Counted from the stretch's first letter, positions 38,405 to 50,200 are shown. The stretch: 64,000 nucleotides of DNA from Burkholderiaceae bacterium (GCA_947472645.1 CANJBQ010000005.1:1-64000); one strand, 5' to 3'. The notes: a model not told the origin generated them from the sequence alone. Numbers and translations are program-made.

Positions 38405-39610
38405 TCAAACTCGCTCTAATAATAAACCCTTGAGATAATCGCCTTCAGGGAAACATGTTAATTTAGGATGGTCTAGCCCTGAAGTCAAGCGCTTTAATAC
38501 ACGAAACTTCAAATCGCCAGCTTTTTGATGATTTGCGGCCTCCTTAGAGGCCGTAAAGATAGTTTTTTCAAATAACTCCATGTCCATCGCCCCCGAACAA
38601 GAGAAAGTGAGTATTAACCCACCTTTTGAGACCATTTGCATAGCGGTTCGGTTAATTTCTTTATAGGCCTTAATCGCCTTTAAAAGGTGTGCCGCCGATG
38701 GTGCAAACTTTGGTGGGTCAAGCACAATCATATCAAATTGTTCATTTGCCACCCTGAGTGCTTTGAGAGTCTCAAATGCATCTTTATCATGCCAAGTGGC
38801 TCTATTTTGGTCAAATTGATTCAATTTTGTCTGTTTTTTGGCGATTTCCAGAGCGTCTCCTGAGGAATCGACCGAAATCACTTCTTTTGCCCCGCCTTTG
38901 AGTGCCGCTAAAGAAAATCCACCTGTGTAGCAAAACGTATTTAATACCCTTCGGTTTGCTGCTAACTCCAACACTAAACGTCTGTTATCTCTTTGATCAA
39001 TGTAAAAACCAGTTTTATGCCCGTATAAAGGATCTACTAAATACTGAATATCGTTTTCTTGAACAAGCACCTCCGAAGATGGGTTAGGTCCAAATAAGAC
39101 TCCTGTACTAGAAGTTAGGCCTTCACGCTGCCTCACAGCCGCATCAGATCTTTCATAAATAGATTCGCAGCCCGTTTGGGAAGCCAGTATTGGCACAAGG
39201 ACATCTTTCCATTGCTCGGCACCCGCGCTTAAAAACTGACATACCAAGGTTTTGTCATATTGGTCCACAACAAGGCCTGGTAATCCATCAGCCTCTCCAA
39301 ATATGAGGCGAATTGCATTGGTATGCTTGACCCATTGTTTGCGGTGATCAATCGCTGCGGCAATCTTGCGCTTAAAAAAAGCGTGGTCAATAGGCTCTTC
39401 TGGATCCCAAGACCACATTCTTGCCCGAATTTGGGAGTGGGGGCTGTATGCCGCTCGGCCAATCAATTGTTTTGCGTGATTGAAGACCTGTACTGTAGTA
39501 CCGATACCAACTTTACCCTCATATTTTGCGATAGTTCCAGCAAATACCCAAGGATGTTGATTGAGAACAGAGTGTTCTTTGTCTGCTTCTAAATAAATAC
39601 TGGCTTGCAT
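38405..39610 (-). CDS. rlmI: 23S rRNA (cytosine-1962-C5) methyltransferase RlmI-like
   Basis: SAM-dependent rRNA methyltransferase of 401 residues. It has an N-terminal PUA-like domain (HPWVFAGTIAKYEGKVGIGT), the linker DQRDNRRLVLELAANRRVLNTFCYTGGFSLAALKGGAKEV with the SAM site near 215, and LDPPKFAPSAAHLLKAIKAYKEINRTAM, the catalytic loop. FSCSGAMDMELF carries the catalytic Cys. It follows xerC by 2 bp and closes the gatC-to-rlmI run. RlmI assignment rests on this domain order; another target base cannot be excluded. Confidence 0.88.
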   Translation of the reverse strand: MQASIYLEADKEHSVLNQHPWVFAGTIAKYEGKVGIGTTVQVFNHAKQLIGRAAYSPHSQIRARMWSWDPEEPIDHAFFKRKIAAAIDHRKQWVKHTNAIRLIFGEADGLPGLVVDQYDKTLVCQFLSAGAEQWKDVLVPILASQTGCESIYERSDAAVRQREGLTSSTGVLFGPNPSSEVLVQENDIQYLVDPLYGHKTGFYIDQRDNRRLVLELAANRRVLNTFCYTGGFSLAALKGGAKEVISVDSSGDALEIAKKQTKLNQFDQNRATWHDKDAFETLKALRVANEQFDMIVLDPPKFAPSAAHLLKAIKAYKEINRTAMQMVSKGGLILTFSCSGAMDMELFEKTIFTASKEAANHQKAGDLKFRVLKRLTSGLDHPKLTCFPEGDYLKGLLLERV

Positions 39611-39612
39611 AA

Positions 39613-40608
39613 TTACTTTGTCTTTGCTCGAGGGTGAGCCAAATCATAGGCTTGCGCAAGATGTTGGAAATCTAAGGAAGTATAAATTTGGGTACTTCCA
39701 ATACTGGCATGTCCAAGCATTTCTTGAACGGCTCTTAAATCATGTGAGGACTGTAACACATGACTTGCAAAACTATGTCGCAACATATGTGGATGGACAT
39801 GCACAGGGAGCTGAGCACGAATCGCTAAATGTTTCATTCGTGCTTGAACAGTCCTCGGAGATAATCTTTGCAATTTATCATTAATGAAAATGGGTCCTGC
39901 TAATTGCTCTCTTTTTTGGAGTATCGCTGACCAGACATCAAACCAAGTTCTTAATGCCGTCATCGCAGCAGAACCAATTGGTACGATCCGCCGCTTTCCA
40001 CCCTTACCAAGCACATACACCTCTGCGCTATCCCAAGCAATCCAACCAGCCGAGCCCACTGGATAACCATAAGACAAACTACCATCTATGCCTAAAATCT
40101 CTGACAACCTTAACCCTGATGAATAAAAGAGTTCGACTAAAGCATGATCTCTCACGTTAATCCAGGCCGAGGAATCTTTTGTATAGGCCTGTGATTCCGC
40201 TTGCGCTTTTTCCATAAGAACAATTGCATATTCCACACTTAAAGCTTTTGGTAAAGATTTAGCTTTTCTTGGGGCTTTAATATCTTGTACTGGGTTCGTC
40301 TTAATCTCGTTGATACCTAGATCTAATCGCGGCACAGCTAACCAATCAAAAAAAGTTCTCCAAGCAGAAAGTAATCGGGCGATTGATCTAGGAGAAGATC
40401 CAGCGGAATGAAGCTTGGCGACCCAAGATCGGATATGGGGGGTTTTTACAAGATGAGCTTCCAATTGCTCTTGTTGAATATTTTTACATAGGGTATTTAA
40501 ATCTTGCTGATATGCCTTCAGGGTATGGGGCGATAACTGACGAACTACCCTTAGTTGCTCTAAGAAACCATCAACCGCAAGGAGCTCCTTGGTGGTTGAG
40601 GTTGGCAT
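39613..40608 (-). CDS. xerC: Tyrosine recombinase XerC
   Basis: Resolves chromosome dimers at dif with XerD. The 331 residues include an N-terminal SAM-like core-binding domain (LRVVRQLSPHTLKAYQQDLNTL) and the catalytic domain: YSSGLRLSEIL (Arg), LGKGGKRRIVPIG (Lys), HPHMLRHSFASHVL (His-x-x-Arg), LGHASIGSTQIYTSLDF (His and the Tyr nucleophile). It follows DUF484 with a one-base overlap. DUF484-xerC adjacency is typical of the chromosomal gene, so this is not an integrase of a mobile element. Confidence 0.93.
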   Translation of the reverse strand: MPTSTTKELLAVDGFLEQLRVVRQLSPHTLKAYQQDLNTLCKNIQQEQLEAHLVKTPHIRSWVAKLHSAGSSPRSIARLLSAWRTFFDWLAVPRLDLGINEIKTNPVQDIKAPRKAKSLPKALSVEYAIVLMEKAQAESQAYTKDSSAWINVRDHALVELFYSSGLRLSEILGIDGSLSYGYPVGSAGWIAWDSAEVYVLGKGGKRRIVPIGSAAMTALRTWFDVWSAILQKREQLAGPIFINDKLQRLSPRTVQARMKHLAIRAQLPVHVHPHMLRHSFASHVLQSSHDLRAVQEMLGHASIGSTQIYTSLDFQHLAQAYDLAHPRAKTK

Positions 40609-41249
40609 TATATATTCCGGAATCGGTATAAGGCCGCCGCCGCAAGCCGCCCAAGTTGATATATATAATTTAAGCCAATACCTGACACAAATTTTTGTGT
40701 GTCAGGACTCATCAGAAGTAGCGCGCCTAAGGTGTCATCTTTATAGCTCAGGCGTGTTAGCACAAAACTTCCCTCAGCAATCAGCGCTTCTGCATCGATC
40801 CATTTTTGGGCTAATTGAATATCTCCACAAATAGCCTCTTTTTCTAATTGCTGATGAAGCTCTAGCGATATATTTTGAGGCGCAATGACTTTTACTTGAC
40901 CAACATCAAACAATCGATTTAATCCAGAGGTAATACTTTCAATGGCAGTTAGCTGATCATTCGCAAGCAATAACTCTTCAAGCCAATTAATCATCAAACT
41001 TTGTGTCCGATCATTTTCAGTCCCAAACCGTAACATCTCAAAAAGACGTTGATTTAAGTCTCGGTTCTGGCTTCGTAAAAGTGCCATCTGCTTTTCTTGC
41101 AAAGATATAGCTTTCCCACTATGGGTATTTGCTAACTCGATTTTTGTTAATAGATCTGGGTGTCTATCAAAAAATCCAGGTGTGCTAATTAACCAATCAG
41201 CGACTAGTTGTTCTTGATTTTGTTGAGTTGAGTCTTGTTCAATGTCCAT
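40608..41249 (-). CDS. DUF484 family protein
   Basis: A 213-residue GAF-like protein of unknown function, almost always found beside xerC. The N-terminal helical part (DWLISTPGFFDRHPDLLTKIELANTHSGKAISLQEKQMALLRSQNRDL) leads to a GAF-like domain ending GALLLMSPDTQKFVSGIGLNYIYQLGRLAAAAL. It lies 18 bp after gatB and overlaps the xerC start by one base. No ligand or partner can be named from the sequence. Confidence 0.88.
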   Translation of the reverse strand: MDIEQDSTQQNQEQLVADWLISTPGFFDRHPDLLTKIELANTHSGKAISLQEKQMALLRSQNRDLNQRLFEMLRFGTENDRTQSLMINWLEELLLANDQLTAIESITSGLNRLFDVGQVKVIAPQNISLELHQQLEKEAICGDIQLAQKWIDAEALIAEGSFVLTRLSYKDDTLGALLLMSPDTQKFVSGIGLNYIYQLGRLAAAALYRFRNI

Positions 41250-41267
41250 GTGAAACCTTATTTCAAT

Positions 41268-42749
41268 TTAAGAAGTTAGTTTATCTTTCAAAATCTGATT
41301 AACTTGTGCTGGATTGGCTTTACCTTTTGATGCTTTCATAATCTGACCAACCAAAGCATTGAATGCTTTTTCCTTACCACTGCGATACTCCTCGACAGAT
41401 TTTGGATTCTCTAGAAGAACTTGATCAATTAATTCTTCAATTGCACCAGAATCGCTAATTTGTTTTAACCCTTTTTCTTCAATCAAAGAATCAACAGTGC
41501 CCGTCAGAGGTAAAGTGGAGACCATCCCCTTATCCCACAACATCGAAAAAATATCTTTTGCAATTTTGTTAGAGATGGTTCCATCTTGGATTCTTTTTAA
41601 GATTTCTGCAAGATGATGCGGTCTTAGGGGCGAAAGCGAAGCATCTATAGCTTCTCTATTTAATGCTGTAGCTAAATCGCCCGCCATCATATTTGCGGCT
41701 GGTTTTGCTATACCAACATCTACCAACCCTAATAACTCCACAAAATAATCAGCGCTAGATTTACTTTGGGTAAGCAGCATCGAATCATACTCACTAAGGC
41801 CATATTCAGCTTGCCACTGGGCTCTTAACACAGAAGGTAAAATTGACATAGTTGCTTGAATGTTTGCGATCATTTGTGGTGAAATTTGCACTGGTAACAA
41901 GTCAGGGTCTGGAAAATATCGATAATCCTGAGCATCCTCTTTGCTTCGCATACTTCGTGTCTCTTGACGATCGGAATCATACAGACGAGTTTCTTGTTTA
42001 ACCACACCACCATCTTCAATCAGTTCTATCTGCCTTCTGACTTCATACAAAATAGCTTCCTCTAAAAACTTAAATGAGTTGAGGTTCTTAATTTCACATC
42101 GGGTCCCAAACTTTTCTTGCCCCATTGGCCTTACAGAAACGTTCGCATCACACCGAAAAGAGCCTTCTTGCATATTGCCATCGCAAATACCAATCCACAT
42201 CACAAGCGCATGTAATTCTTTCGCATAAGCTACCGCCTCAGCAGCACTGCGCATCACGGGCTCTGTCACAATCTCTAATAATGGGGTGCCGGCACGATTT
42301 AAATCGATCCCACTCGATTTTTCACCATATAATCCTTCAAAATCATCATGCAGTGACTTTCCTGCATCTTCTTCAAGGTGGGCACGAGTGAGCTGAACTA
42401 CTTTTTTTTCCCCATTCACATGGATGGTAATTGTTCCACCAACCACGACCGGCATGTCCATTTGACTAATTTGATAGCCCTTAGGTAAGTCTGGATAAAA
42501 ATAGTTTTTTCTTGCAAAAACACTGACCGGAGCAATATGGGCTCCAATAGCTAAGCCAAATCGTATGGCATGATGAACCGCTTCCTGATTAAGGACTGGC
42601 AAAGTTCCGGGGAGCGCTAAGTCAACTGGACAAGCTTGTACATTAGGCTCGGCTCCAAAAGCAATACTGGCGCCACTAAATATTTTCGACTTCGTTCTCA
42701 ATTGTGTATGGGTTTCTAATCCAATCACAACTTCCCAATTCGTTGTCAT
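41268..42749 (-). CDS. gatB: Aspartyl/glutamyl-tRNA amidotransferase subunit B
   Basis: Kinase/transferase subunit that activates Asp or Glu on mischarged tRNA before amidation. The start [34 protein letters not shown] and the signature [22 protein letters not shown] are diagnostic. The C-terminal YqeY-like tRNA-binding tail ends [20 protein letters not shown]. The length of 493 is normal. It overlaps gatA by 4 bp and so all three subunits are translationally coupled. Confidence 0.97.
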   Translation of the reverse strand: MTTNWEVVIGLETHTQLRTKSKIFSGASIAFGAEPNVQACPVDLALPGTLPVLNQEAVHHAIRFGLAIGAHIAPVSVFARKNYFYPDLPKGYQISQMDMPVVVGGTITIHVNGEKKVVQLTRAHLEEDAGKSLHDDFEGLYGEKSSGIDLNRAGTPLLEIVTEPVMRSAAEAVAYAKELHALVMWIGICDGNMQEGSFRCDANVSVRPMGQEKFGTRCEIKNLNSFKFLEEAILYEVRRQIELIEDGGVVKQETRLYDSDRQETRSMRSKEDAQDYRYFPDPDLLPVQISPQMIANIQATMSILPSVLRAQWQAEYGLSEYDSMLLTQSKSSADYFVELLGLVDVGIAKPAANMMAGDLATALNREAIDASLSPLRPHHLAEILKRIQDGTISNKIAKDIFSMLWDKGMVSTLPLTGTVDSLIEEKGLKQISDSGAIEELIDQVLLENPKSVEEYRSGKEKAFNALVGQIMKASKGKANPAQVNQILKDKLTS

Positions 42750-44257
42750 GCCTTGCCTCCAACTGTTTGCTCGAGGTCATTAGGCTTAAGTAGGTGCCAA
42801 TTCGTCGTACTTTGAAAATGGTCTGCAATTTGAATCATTCTTGACTCAGAGAAATAGTTGCCAATCATTTGTAGGCCAATCGGTAAGCCTGACTGACTTA
42901 TCCCGCAGGGGATACTCATAGCAGGTAGGCCGGCTAAATTAGTGCTTAGTGTATAAATATCTTCTAAATACATTTCTACAGGATCTGTTGATTTTTCTCC
43001 AACCTTCCATGCAACATTGGGGGCAACTGGCCCCATTAAAACATCACATACAGAAAAAGCCGTCTGAAAGTCCTGCGCAATAATTCGACGAATTTTTTGG
43101 GCTTGAAGATAATAGGCATCGTAATACCCTTGGGATAATACGTAAGTTCCGATCAGAATTCTTCGTTTTACTTCAGCACCAAAACCTTCGGACCTAGAAC
43201 GCTCGTACATTTGAGAAAGGTCTTTATAGTCTTTGGCCCTATATCCATAACGAACGCCGTCGTATCGACTAAGATTGCTGGATGCTTCAGCTGGAGCTAG
43301 TACGTAGTAGACCGGTATTGAAAGCATTGTTTTAGGGAGTGTTACCGGTATACAAATTGCTCCTAAGCCTTCAAAATGTTTTAAAGCTGACTCAATACTT
43401 GCACGGACTTCTGCTTGTAAACCATCTGCAAAAAACTCTGCAGGAACCCCAATTTTCAATCCCTTGAGAGGCAAAGTATCATCATCTGACCAATTTTTTC
43501 CAATATAGCTAAGATAATTCTGCACAGCTTGATTGAGTGAGGTTGAATCTCTGGCATCATGGCCGGCAATCTCATTTAATATCAATCCGCAATCTTTGGC
43601 AGATTTGCCCATCGGCCCCGCCTGGTCTAAGGAGGAAGCATAAGCAATCATTCCATACCTTGAAACACTGCCATAGGTTGGCTTAATACCCGTGATGCCG
43701 CAAAAACTGGCGGGTTGACGTATCGATCCACCAGTATCAGTTCCAGTAGCCATCGGAGTTAGCCCTGCAGCTACTGCCACAGCTGATCCACCTGAGGAGC
43801 CTCCAGAGACGTATTGATTATTCCAAGGGTTTAATGCTGGGCCAAAGGCAGAGTTTTCGTTAGACGATCCCATCGCAAACTCATCCATATTCGTCTTTCC
43901 CAAACAAACCATACCTGCGCCAGCCAAACCTAGCCGTTCAACAACCCTTGCATCATAAGGGCTAATATAGTTTTCAAGCATTTTTGATGCCGCTGTTGAT
44001 TTCCAATGCTGAGTAACAAAAACATCTTTATACGCAATAGGGATGCCGGTTAAGTGGCCTGCCTGGCCTTTAGATATTAAAAGGTCGGCTTGTTTGGCTT
44101 GACTCAAAGTTCTCTCTTGTTGAACATCTAAAAAAGCGTTCAAATATTCATACTGAGAAATTCGATCTAAAAAATATTGACTAAGTTCGACGCTCGATAC
44201 GACTTTATCTCTAAGCGCCTTAGATAATTCAGTTAAGGAGAGGTCATGCCAGTTCAT
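42746..44257 (-). CDS. gatA: Aspartyl/glutamyl-tRNA amidotransferase subunit A
   Basis: Glutaminase of the GatCAB complex, an amidase-signature protein of 503 residues. The Ser-cisSer-Lys triad is visible: [12 protein letters not shown] (Lys near 76), [15 protein letters not shown] (cis-Ser) and [17 protein letters not shown] (nucleophile Ser). It channels ammonia to GatB. It overlaps gatC upstream and gatB downstream by 4 bp each. A complete GatCAB implies that Asn-tRNA or Gln-tRNA is made by transamidation in this organism. Confidence 0.97.
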   Translation of the reverse strand: MNWHDLSLTELSKALRDKVVSSVELSQYFLDRISQYEYLNAFLDVQQERTLSQAKQADLLISKGQAGHLTGIPIAYKDVFVTQHWKSTAASKMLENYISPYDARVVERLGLAGAGMVCLGKTNMDEFAMGSSNENSAFGPALNPWNNQYVSGGSSGGSAVAVAAGLTPMATGTDTGGSIRQPASFCGITGIKPTYGSVSRYGMIAYASSLDQAGPMGKSAKDCGLILNEIAGHDARDSTSLNQAVQNYLSYIGKNWSDDDTLPLKGLKIGVPAEFFADGLQAEVRASIESALKHFEGLGAICIPVTLPKTMLSIPVYYVLAPAEASSNLSRYDGVRYGYRAKDYKDLSQMYERSRSEGFGAEVKRRILIGTYVLSQGYYDAYYLQAQKIRRIIAQDFQTAFSVCDVLMGPVAPNVAWKVGEKSTDPVEMYLEDIYTLSTNLAGLPAMSIPCGISQSGLPIGLQMIGNYFSESRMIQIADHFQSTTNWHLLKPNDLEQTVGGKA

Positions 44258-44547
44258 TCAATCACCTTTGGTACTAAATACAAGCCTTTGTGGGATGCTG
44301 GGGCGCTTGCCATATTCTCTGTTCGCTGGTCTAACTCAATGACCTCATCTGGTCTTAAGGGTTGATTTAATTCAGCAATTAACGCTATAGGATGAAATAG
44401 TGGCTCAACACCCTCTGTTGACACGGCTTGTAATTGATTTACTAAGGTAAGAATGGTTTTAAGCTCCTGTGAGATTTTTTGGGTCTCTTCAGGATCTAAT
44501 TCCAAGCTAGATAGTTTGGCTAATTGTTTTATTTCTTCAGTGTTCAT
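44254..44547 (-). CDS. gatC: Aspartyl/glutamyl-tRNA amidotransferase subunit C
   Basis: Small clamp that holds GatA and GatB together, 97 residues. [39 protein letters not shown] and the end LRPDEV followed by [16 protein letters not shown] are typical. It is the first gene of the run and starts 78 bp from the divergent mreB. The two promoters therefore share a short region, in which I do not see clear consensus boxes. Confidence 0.94.
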   Translation of the reverse strand: MNTEEIKQLAKLSSLELDPEETQKISQELKTILTLVNQLQAVSTEGVEPLFHPIALIAELNQPLRPDEVIELDQRTENMASAPASHKGLYLVPKVIE

Positions 44548-44607
44548 AACAGGCTTGCAGTATCATTACATTATCTTCTAAAAAGTAGTTTATATTGTAA
44601 ATTTTAA

Positions 44608-45666
<1,059 letters not shown>

Positions 45667-45691
45667 TCACTTTCTAAAACAGGGATGAGCC

Positions 45692-46594
45692 TTGTTTCGA
45701 TCTTCGCCATCCTTATTTAATCAAGATGCACCAATCCTCAGATTAGTTTTTTTTCTTCTTTTGAGTTTGATATTAATGTTTGCGGATTTAAGGCTTCATG
45801 CGACCGAACAAATCCGCTCATTTGGTCAAAATATTTTATACCCCGTTCAAAAGATTCTTTCGATTCCAGGCAAGTATGCTGAATTTTCTGTAGAGTATTT
45901 TTCAACACGTAATAATTTGAAAAATAGAGTTTCTGATCAAGCCCAACAAATTGAAAATCTCACCCTATTGGCCAATCAGGCGGAAAGCCTAGAATCAGAA
46001 AACTCTAACCTTCGAAAACTTTTAAGTCTCCAACAAAAATCTTCCTTTAAATCCTTAGCCGCAGAAATTATTTATAACCCAACGAACCCTGTCTCGCAAA
46101 AAATAATTATCAATCGCGGAGAGCTTGATGGGGTCAAGCCTGGCATGCCTGTGGCAGGTAGCCTTGGGATTATGGGACAAGTCATACGTGTATTTGCGAA
46201 CTCCTCAGAAGTGGCTTTACTCGAGGAAAAAGATTTTTCAATTCCTGTCTTTGTCGAACGCAGTGGTTTACGTGGCGCGCTGTTTGGCGTAGGGCGATCT
46301 GAACCTCTTGAACTACGATACATTACTAATTTAGGTGATTTAGATATTGGCGATTATTTAATTACCTCTGGTATTGATGGTACTTATCCACCAGGTATTC
46401 CTGTAGCCGTCATTACTAAAATCGATCGTTCATCTGAAGGATCGGGAGCTTTAGTTTCTTGTCGTTCATTTTCTAACTTGAATCAATATCGACATTTAAT
46501 GGTTTTACTATATCAACCTAGCACCATTGCACCTTTACCGACCGAGTCTGAAACTATCAAAAATAAATTAAAGCTTAAAAAGGGCGGTCAATGA
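45692..46594 (+). CDS. mreC: Rod shape-determining protein MreC
   Basis: Bitopic membrane protein that activates PBP2 from the periplasm. The 300 residues include one membrane helix (LRLVFFLLLSLILMFADL, about 15-32), a coiled coil (RVSDQAQQIENLTLLANQAESLESENSNLRKLL, about 83-115) and two beta-barrel domains (INRGELDGVKPGMPVAG; GDYLITSGIDGTYPPGIPVAVI). The start is TTG at 45692, since the nearby ATG is out of frame. It overlaps mreD by 4 bp. Confidence 0.94.
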   Translation: MFRSSPSLFNQDAPILRLVFFLLLSLILMFADLRLHATEQIRSFGQNILYPVQKILSIPGKYAEFSVEYFSTRNNLKNRVSDQAQQIENLTLLANQAESLESENSNLRKLLSLQQKSSFKSLAAEIIYNPTNPVSQKIIINRGELDGVKPGMPVAGSLGIMGQVIRVFANSSEVALLEEKDFSIPVFVERSGLRGALFGVGRSEPLELRYITNLGDLDIGDYLITSGIDGTYPPGIPVAVITKIDRSSEGSGALVSCRSFSNLNQYRHLMVLLYQPSTIAPLPTESETIKNKLKLKKGGQ

Positions 46595-47100
46595 AAATTT
46601 CTTTTTTTAAATCAGGGTCTACTGGTAGTGTCGTTATTTCACTCCTCATTGGAGTTTTATGTAATATTTATCCTTGGGGAAGCTCTCCATGGGTGCCAGA
46701 TTTTTTGATTGTTATCCTTGCTTTTTGGGTTCTTCATACCCCAGATAAAGTAAATTTATTAGCCGCCTTTTTGTTAGGTATTCTAATGGATATCCAAACT
46801 TCTCAGTTCCTTGGAATCCATTCAATAACTTATTTAATAGCTACATTTTTAATGATTTTATGGACTAGGCGCCTTCTAAACACGACTTTATTTGGGCAAT
46901 TTTTTATTATTTTTCAGGTTCTCTTAATTAGTCATACTGTCCAGATTTTAATCTTGTGGCTATCAAATGCTTCGCATGACGTATCTTTTACCTATATCGT
47001 TGTTCCTAGTTTGATTGAGTCATTATTGTGGCTGATGATTTCAAAGTTTTTAATTGGCCAAACCTCTAATTTCTCTCGCAATCATTCTTCCTTGAATTAA
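46591..47100 (+). CDS. mreD: Rod shape-determining protein MreD
   Basis: Integral membrane partner of MreC, 169 residues with about five hydrophobic helices. PWVPDFLIVILAFWVLHTPDKVNLLAAFLLGILMDIQTSQFLGIHSITYL is the conserved family block with a charged DI motif in the membrane region. Its start overlaps mreC and its stop is 4 bp before mrdA. Identity comes from both the block and the operon position. Confidence 0.93.
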   Translation: MKISFFKSGSTGSVVISLLIGVLCNIYPWGSSPWVPDFLIVILAFWVLHTPDKVNLLAAFLLGILMDIQTSQFLGIHSITYLIATFLMILWTRRLLNTTLFGQFFIIFQVLLISHTVQILILWLSNASHDVSFTYIVVPSLIESLLWLMISKFLIGQTSNFSRNHSSLN

Positions 47101-47104
47101 CTTA

Positions 47105-49021
47105 ATGGACCTCCGACAAGACTCCAACTCGCCTTTAGAGGATTTTCAAAGTAGGATTCGGATTGCACTCTGGTTTGTTACTGCCTGCTTACTTTTATTG
47201 TTTTTTCGATTTTTTTGGTTGCAGGTCATCAAACATACGAAGTACTCTACGGCATCAGAGAGTAATCGAATTGCTATCATCACCACACCCTCTCCACGCG
47301 GATTAATCATTGACCGCAATGGCATTGTGATAGCTCGTAATTTCCCATCCTATTCTCTAGAAGTAACTCCTGCTGAATTAAATATCCCTATTGAACAATT
47401 AATGGAGGACTTAAACTCTGTTGTAAGAATCTCCGCCAAAGATCGACTTAATTTTCAACGCTCTTTACAAGGAGCAAAAAAAACGGAGAGTCTACCTATC
47501 CGTAATTTCTTAAATAATGAGGAAGTTGCTCGATTTTTATCACGTAGGTATGCATTTCCAGGCGTGGAAATACAGGTACGATATTTTAGAGTATATCCTT
47601 ATCAACAATTAGGCTCTCATCTTTTAGGTTACACAGGCCGAGTTTCAGTAAAAGATCGTGAGAAGCTTTTAGCTGAGCTCGAAGAAAGTCAAGATGAATC
47701 CGTTAGTGATGAATTACGCCCGATGAAAATCAAAGGAATCCAACAAGTAGGAAAGATTGGACTTGAACAAAGCTATGAAAAGGAACTGCGCGGCACAGTA
47801 GGCTATAACGAGGTTGAGATTACCGCAGGTGGTCGCGTCGTTAGAAACCTCTCATCCACTCCACCTATCGCTGGTGCTAACCTGTCACTTGCGGTAGATA
47901 TCAAATTGCAATATTTAATTGAAAACTTGTATGGCACAAGACGTGGTGCCGCTGTAGTTATTGAAGTTGCGACTGGCGATGTGCTTGCATTCGTCTCCAT
48001 GCCAACGTTTAATCCAAATGCGTTTGTCGATGGTATCGATGCCGACTTATGGAAAAAATTAAATGACTCTCTAGAAAAACCACTTTTTAATCGCCCACTT
48101 CGAGGGACGTACCCTCCAGGCTCAACCTTCAAACCCTTTATGGCTCTCGCAGCTTTAGAGGGTCAATTTCGAACTCCTGAACAGGGCATCTTCGATCCAG
48201 GTTTTTTTAAATTCGGTAATACGGTTTTTCGTGATGACGCTAAGGGTGGTCATGGTTATGTAAATCTTCGACAATCGATAACGGTATCTTGTGACACGTA
48301 TTACTATATTTTAGCTCGAGATATGGGTATTAATGCCATTAGCTCATTTATGAAACCCCTTGGTTTTGGACAGTTGTCTGGTATTGATATTAATGGTGAA
48401 GTGAAAGGTATCCTTCCTTCGAAACAATGGAAGCAAACCTATTATTCTGATCCAACGAAACAAAAATGGGGCGAGGGGGATACGATTTCTATCGGCATCG
48501 GTCAGGGCTATAACAGCTATACTATTTTGCAACTTGCTCAAGCAACTTCCATTTTGGCTAATCGTGGTGTCGTTATGAAACCTCATCTTGTAAAAATGAT
48601 AGAAGATCCAATTAGCCATGAAAAAACCTTAACCGTACCATCGGAAACCACTAGACTAACCTTTAAAAAAGAAAACTTAGACGCTGTCACTGAAGGCATG
48701 ATTGGCGTGAATCAATCTGGAACTGGTAGAGTCCCATTTGCTGGAGTTACCTATCCGGTAGCTGGCAAAACAGGAACTGCTCAAGTATTTAGTTTGGCAG
48801 GTAAAGACTACAATGCTGGATCTATTTCTGAATTTAAACGCGATCATGCTTTATATATTGCATTTGCACCAGCTGATAAACCTAAATATGCCCTTGCTCT
48901 TGTCGTAGAAAACGCTGGATTTGGCGCCACTGCTGCCGCACCTATCGCAAGAAATATACTTGATTATTTAATACTTGATTTATGGCCAGAAGGAGTTCCA
49001 AAATGGAAAACCGTACCTTAA
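47105..49021 (+). CDS. mrdA: Penicillin-binding protein 2
   Basis: Class B transpeptidase of the elongasome, 638 residues. It has one N-terminal membrane helix (ALWFVTACLLLLFFRFFWLQVI), a pedestal domain with NRIAIITTPSPRGLIIDRNG and VRYFRVYPYQQLGSHLLGYTGR, and the penicillin-binding domain: PPGSTFKPFMALAAL (SxxK), SCDTYYY (SxD variant of SxN) and AGKTGTAQVF (KTG). It works with RodA, whose start lies inside its last 19 bp. Confidence 0.96.
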   Translation: MDLRQDSNSPLEDFQSRIRIALWFVTACLLLLFFRFFWLQVIKHTKYSTASESNRIAIITTPSPRGLIIDRNGIVIARNFPSYSLEVTPAELNIPIEQLMEDLNSVVRISAKDRLNFQRSLQGAKKTESLPIRNFLNNEEVARFLSRRYAFPGVEIQVRYFRVYPYQQLGSHLLGYTGRVSVKDREKLLAELEESQDESVSDELRPMKIKGIQQVGKIGLEQSYEKELRGTVGYNEVEITAGGRVVRNLSSTPPIAGANLSLAVDIKLQYLIENLYGTRRGAAVVIEVATGDVLAFVSMPTFNPNAFVDGIDADLWKKLNDSLEKPLFNRPLRGTYPPGSTFKPFMALAALEGQFRTPEQGIFDPGFFKFGNTVFRDDAKGGHGYVNLRQSITVSCDTYYYILARDMGINAISSFMKPLGFGQLSGIDINGEVKGILPSKQWKQTYYSDPTKQKWGEGDTISIGIGQGYNSYTILQLAQATSILANRGVVMKPHLVKMIEDPISHEKTLTVPSETTRLTFKKENLDAVTEGMIGVNQSGTGRVPFAGVTYPVAGKTGTAQVFSLAGKDYNAGSISEFKRDHALYIAFAPADKPKYALALVVENAGFGATAAAPIARNILDYLILDLWPEGVPKWKTVP

Positions 49022-50145
49022 TTCAGCGGATCAGTTTTCTTTGGTATGGCCTAGATCCTTCACTCGGCATTATTCTTTTATGCTTAGTCGTGGTGGGGAA
49101 TATTACTTTCTTATCCGCAAGTTCTGGTACCGTTGTGACATGGGTAGAACAAGGAAGAAATATTCTCATGGCGTTATTTATTATGTGGATAACTTCCCGA
49201 GTACCTATCAAGTGGTTAGAAAAGGTTTCTTTATGGGTCTATCTGCTAGGTATTTCGTTACTATTGGCTGTGGCTCTCTTTGGTCAAATTAAAAAAGGTG
49301 CTCGCCGCTGGTTAAATTTAGGAGTTGTGATTCAACCCTCAGAAATCATGAAAATTGCTATGCCAATGATGTTAGCTTGGTATTTTCAAAAACGGGAGGG
49401 CTACATTAAGCTATGGGATTTTGGGATTGCCCTTTGTTTTTTATTGTTACCCACACTTTTAATCGCGCGTCAACCTGATCTTGGTACAGCAATCCTGGTA
49501 TTAGCTGCAGGATTGTATGTCATCATTTTGGCTGGCCTGCCATGGCGATTTATTGTCCCATTTCTAATTCTTGGATGTATCGGTATTATTTTTATCTTGG
49601 TCTTTGGTGATTCTATTTGTGCCAAAGGTGTTACATGGCCAATTTTACAAACTTATCAACAACATCGAATCTGCACACTTTTAGATCCTAGTTCAGACCC
49701 CTTAGGAAAAGGTTTTCACACACTTCAATCGATGATTGCCATTGGTTCAGGCGGACTATTTGGTAAAGGTTGGATGAAGGGAACTCAAACACATCTTGAA
49801 TTTATTCCAGAAAAACATACTGACTTTATTTTTGCCGTCTACTCTGAAGAGTTTGGCTTTCTAGGTAATATCGCATTATTAGTCTTATTTTTACTCTTGA
49901 TACAACGGGGACTCCAAATTGCTGCGACTGCCCCAAACCTCTACACACGATTATTAGGCGGCTCTGTGACACTGATTTTCTTCACTTACGCCTTTGTAAA
50001 TATGGGAATGGTCAGTGGCTTACTTCCCGTCGTTGGAATACCATTACCATTTATTAGCTATGGAGGTACTGCATTATCAACGTTGGGGTTTGGTGTTGGG
50101 GTTTTGATGAGCATTAATCGCGGTAAACGATTAGTTCAAACTTAG
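49003..50145 (+). CDS. rodA: Peptidoglycan glycosyltransferase RodA
   Basis: SEDS-family polymerase that makes the lateral wall with PBP2, about ten membrane helices, 380 residues. I use the ATG at 49003 because AGGAG sits 7 nt before it; the track's 48982 start lies upstream of that site. Signatures are GARRWLNLGVVIQPSEIMKIAMPM, RQPDLGTAILVLAAG with the catalytic Asp, GFLGNIALLVLFLLLIQRGL and LPFISYGGTALSTLGFGVGVLMSI. It closes the operon and is followed by a strong terminator. Confidence 0.96.
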   Translation: MENRTLIQRISFLWYGLDPSLGIILLCLVVVGNITFLSASSGTVVTWVEQGRNILMALFIMWITSRVPIKWLEKVSLWVYLLGISLLLAVALFGQIKKGARRWLNLGVVIQPSEIMKIAMPMMLAWYFQKREGYIKLWDFGIALCFLLLPTLLIARQPDLGTAILVLAAGLYVIILAGLPWRFIVPFLILGCIGIIFILVFGDSICAKGVTWPILQTYQQHRICTLLDPSSDPLGKGFHTLQSMIAIGSGGLFGKGWMKGTQTHLEFIPEKHTDFIFAVYSEEFGFLGNIALLVLFLLLIQRGLQIAATAPNLYTRLLGGSVTLIFFTYAFVNMGMVSGLLPVVGIPLPFISYGGTALSTLGFGVGVLMSINRGKRLVQT

Positions 50146-50157
50146 TGTCTATAAAAC

Positions 50158-50187
50158 AAAAAAGCCCAAATTAATTTGGGCTTTTTT
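50158..50187. terminator. Bidirectional intrinsic terminator between rodA and HU
   Basis: GCCCAAAT and ATTTGGGC form an 8-bp stem around TA, flanked by six As on one side and six Ts on the other. It therefore has a T-run in both directions and can stop transcripts from rodA (plus) and from the HU gene (minus). It is the cleanest terminator in the window. Confidence 0.93.
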
Positions 50188-50200
50188 ATTGTTTAACAAA

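Noticed and set aside
39613-40608. Tyrosine recombinase as sign of an integrated element
   Set aside because: The neighbours (DUF484, gatB, rlmI) and sequence fit chromosomal XerC. No attachment repeats, phage genes or composition shift are visible.
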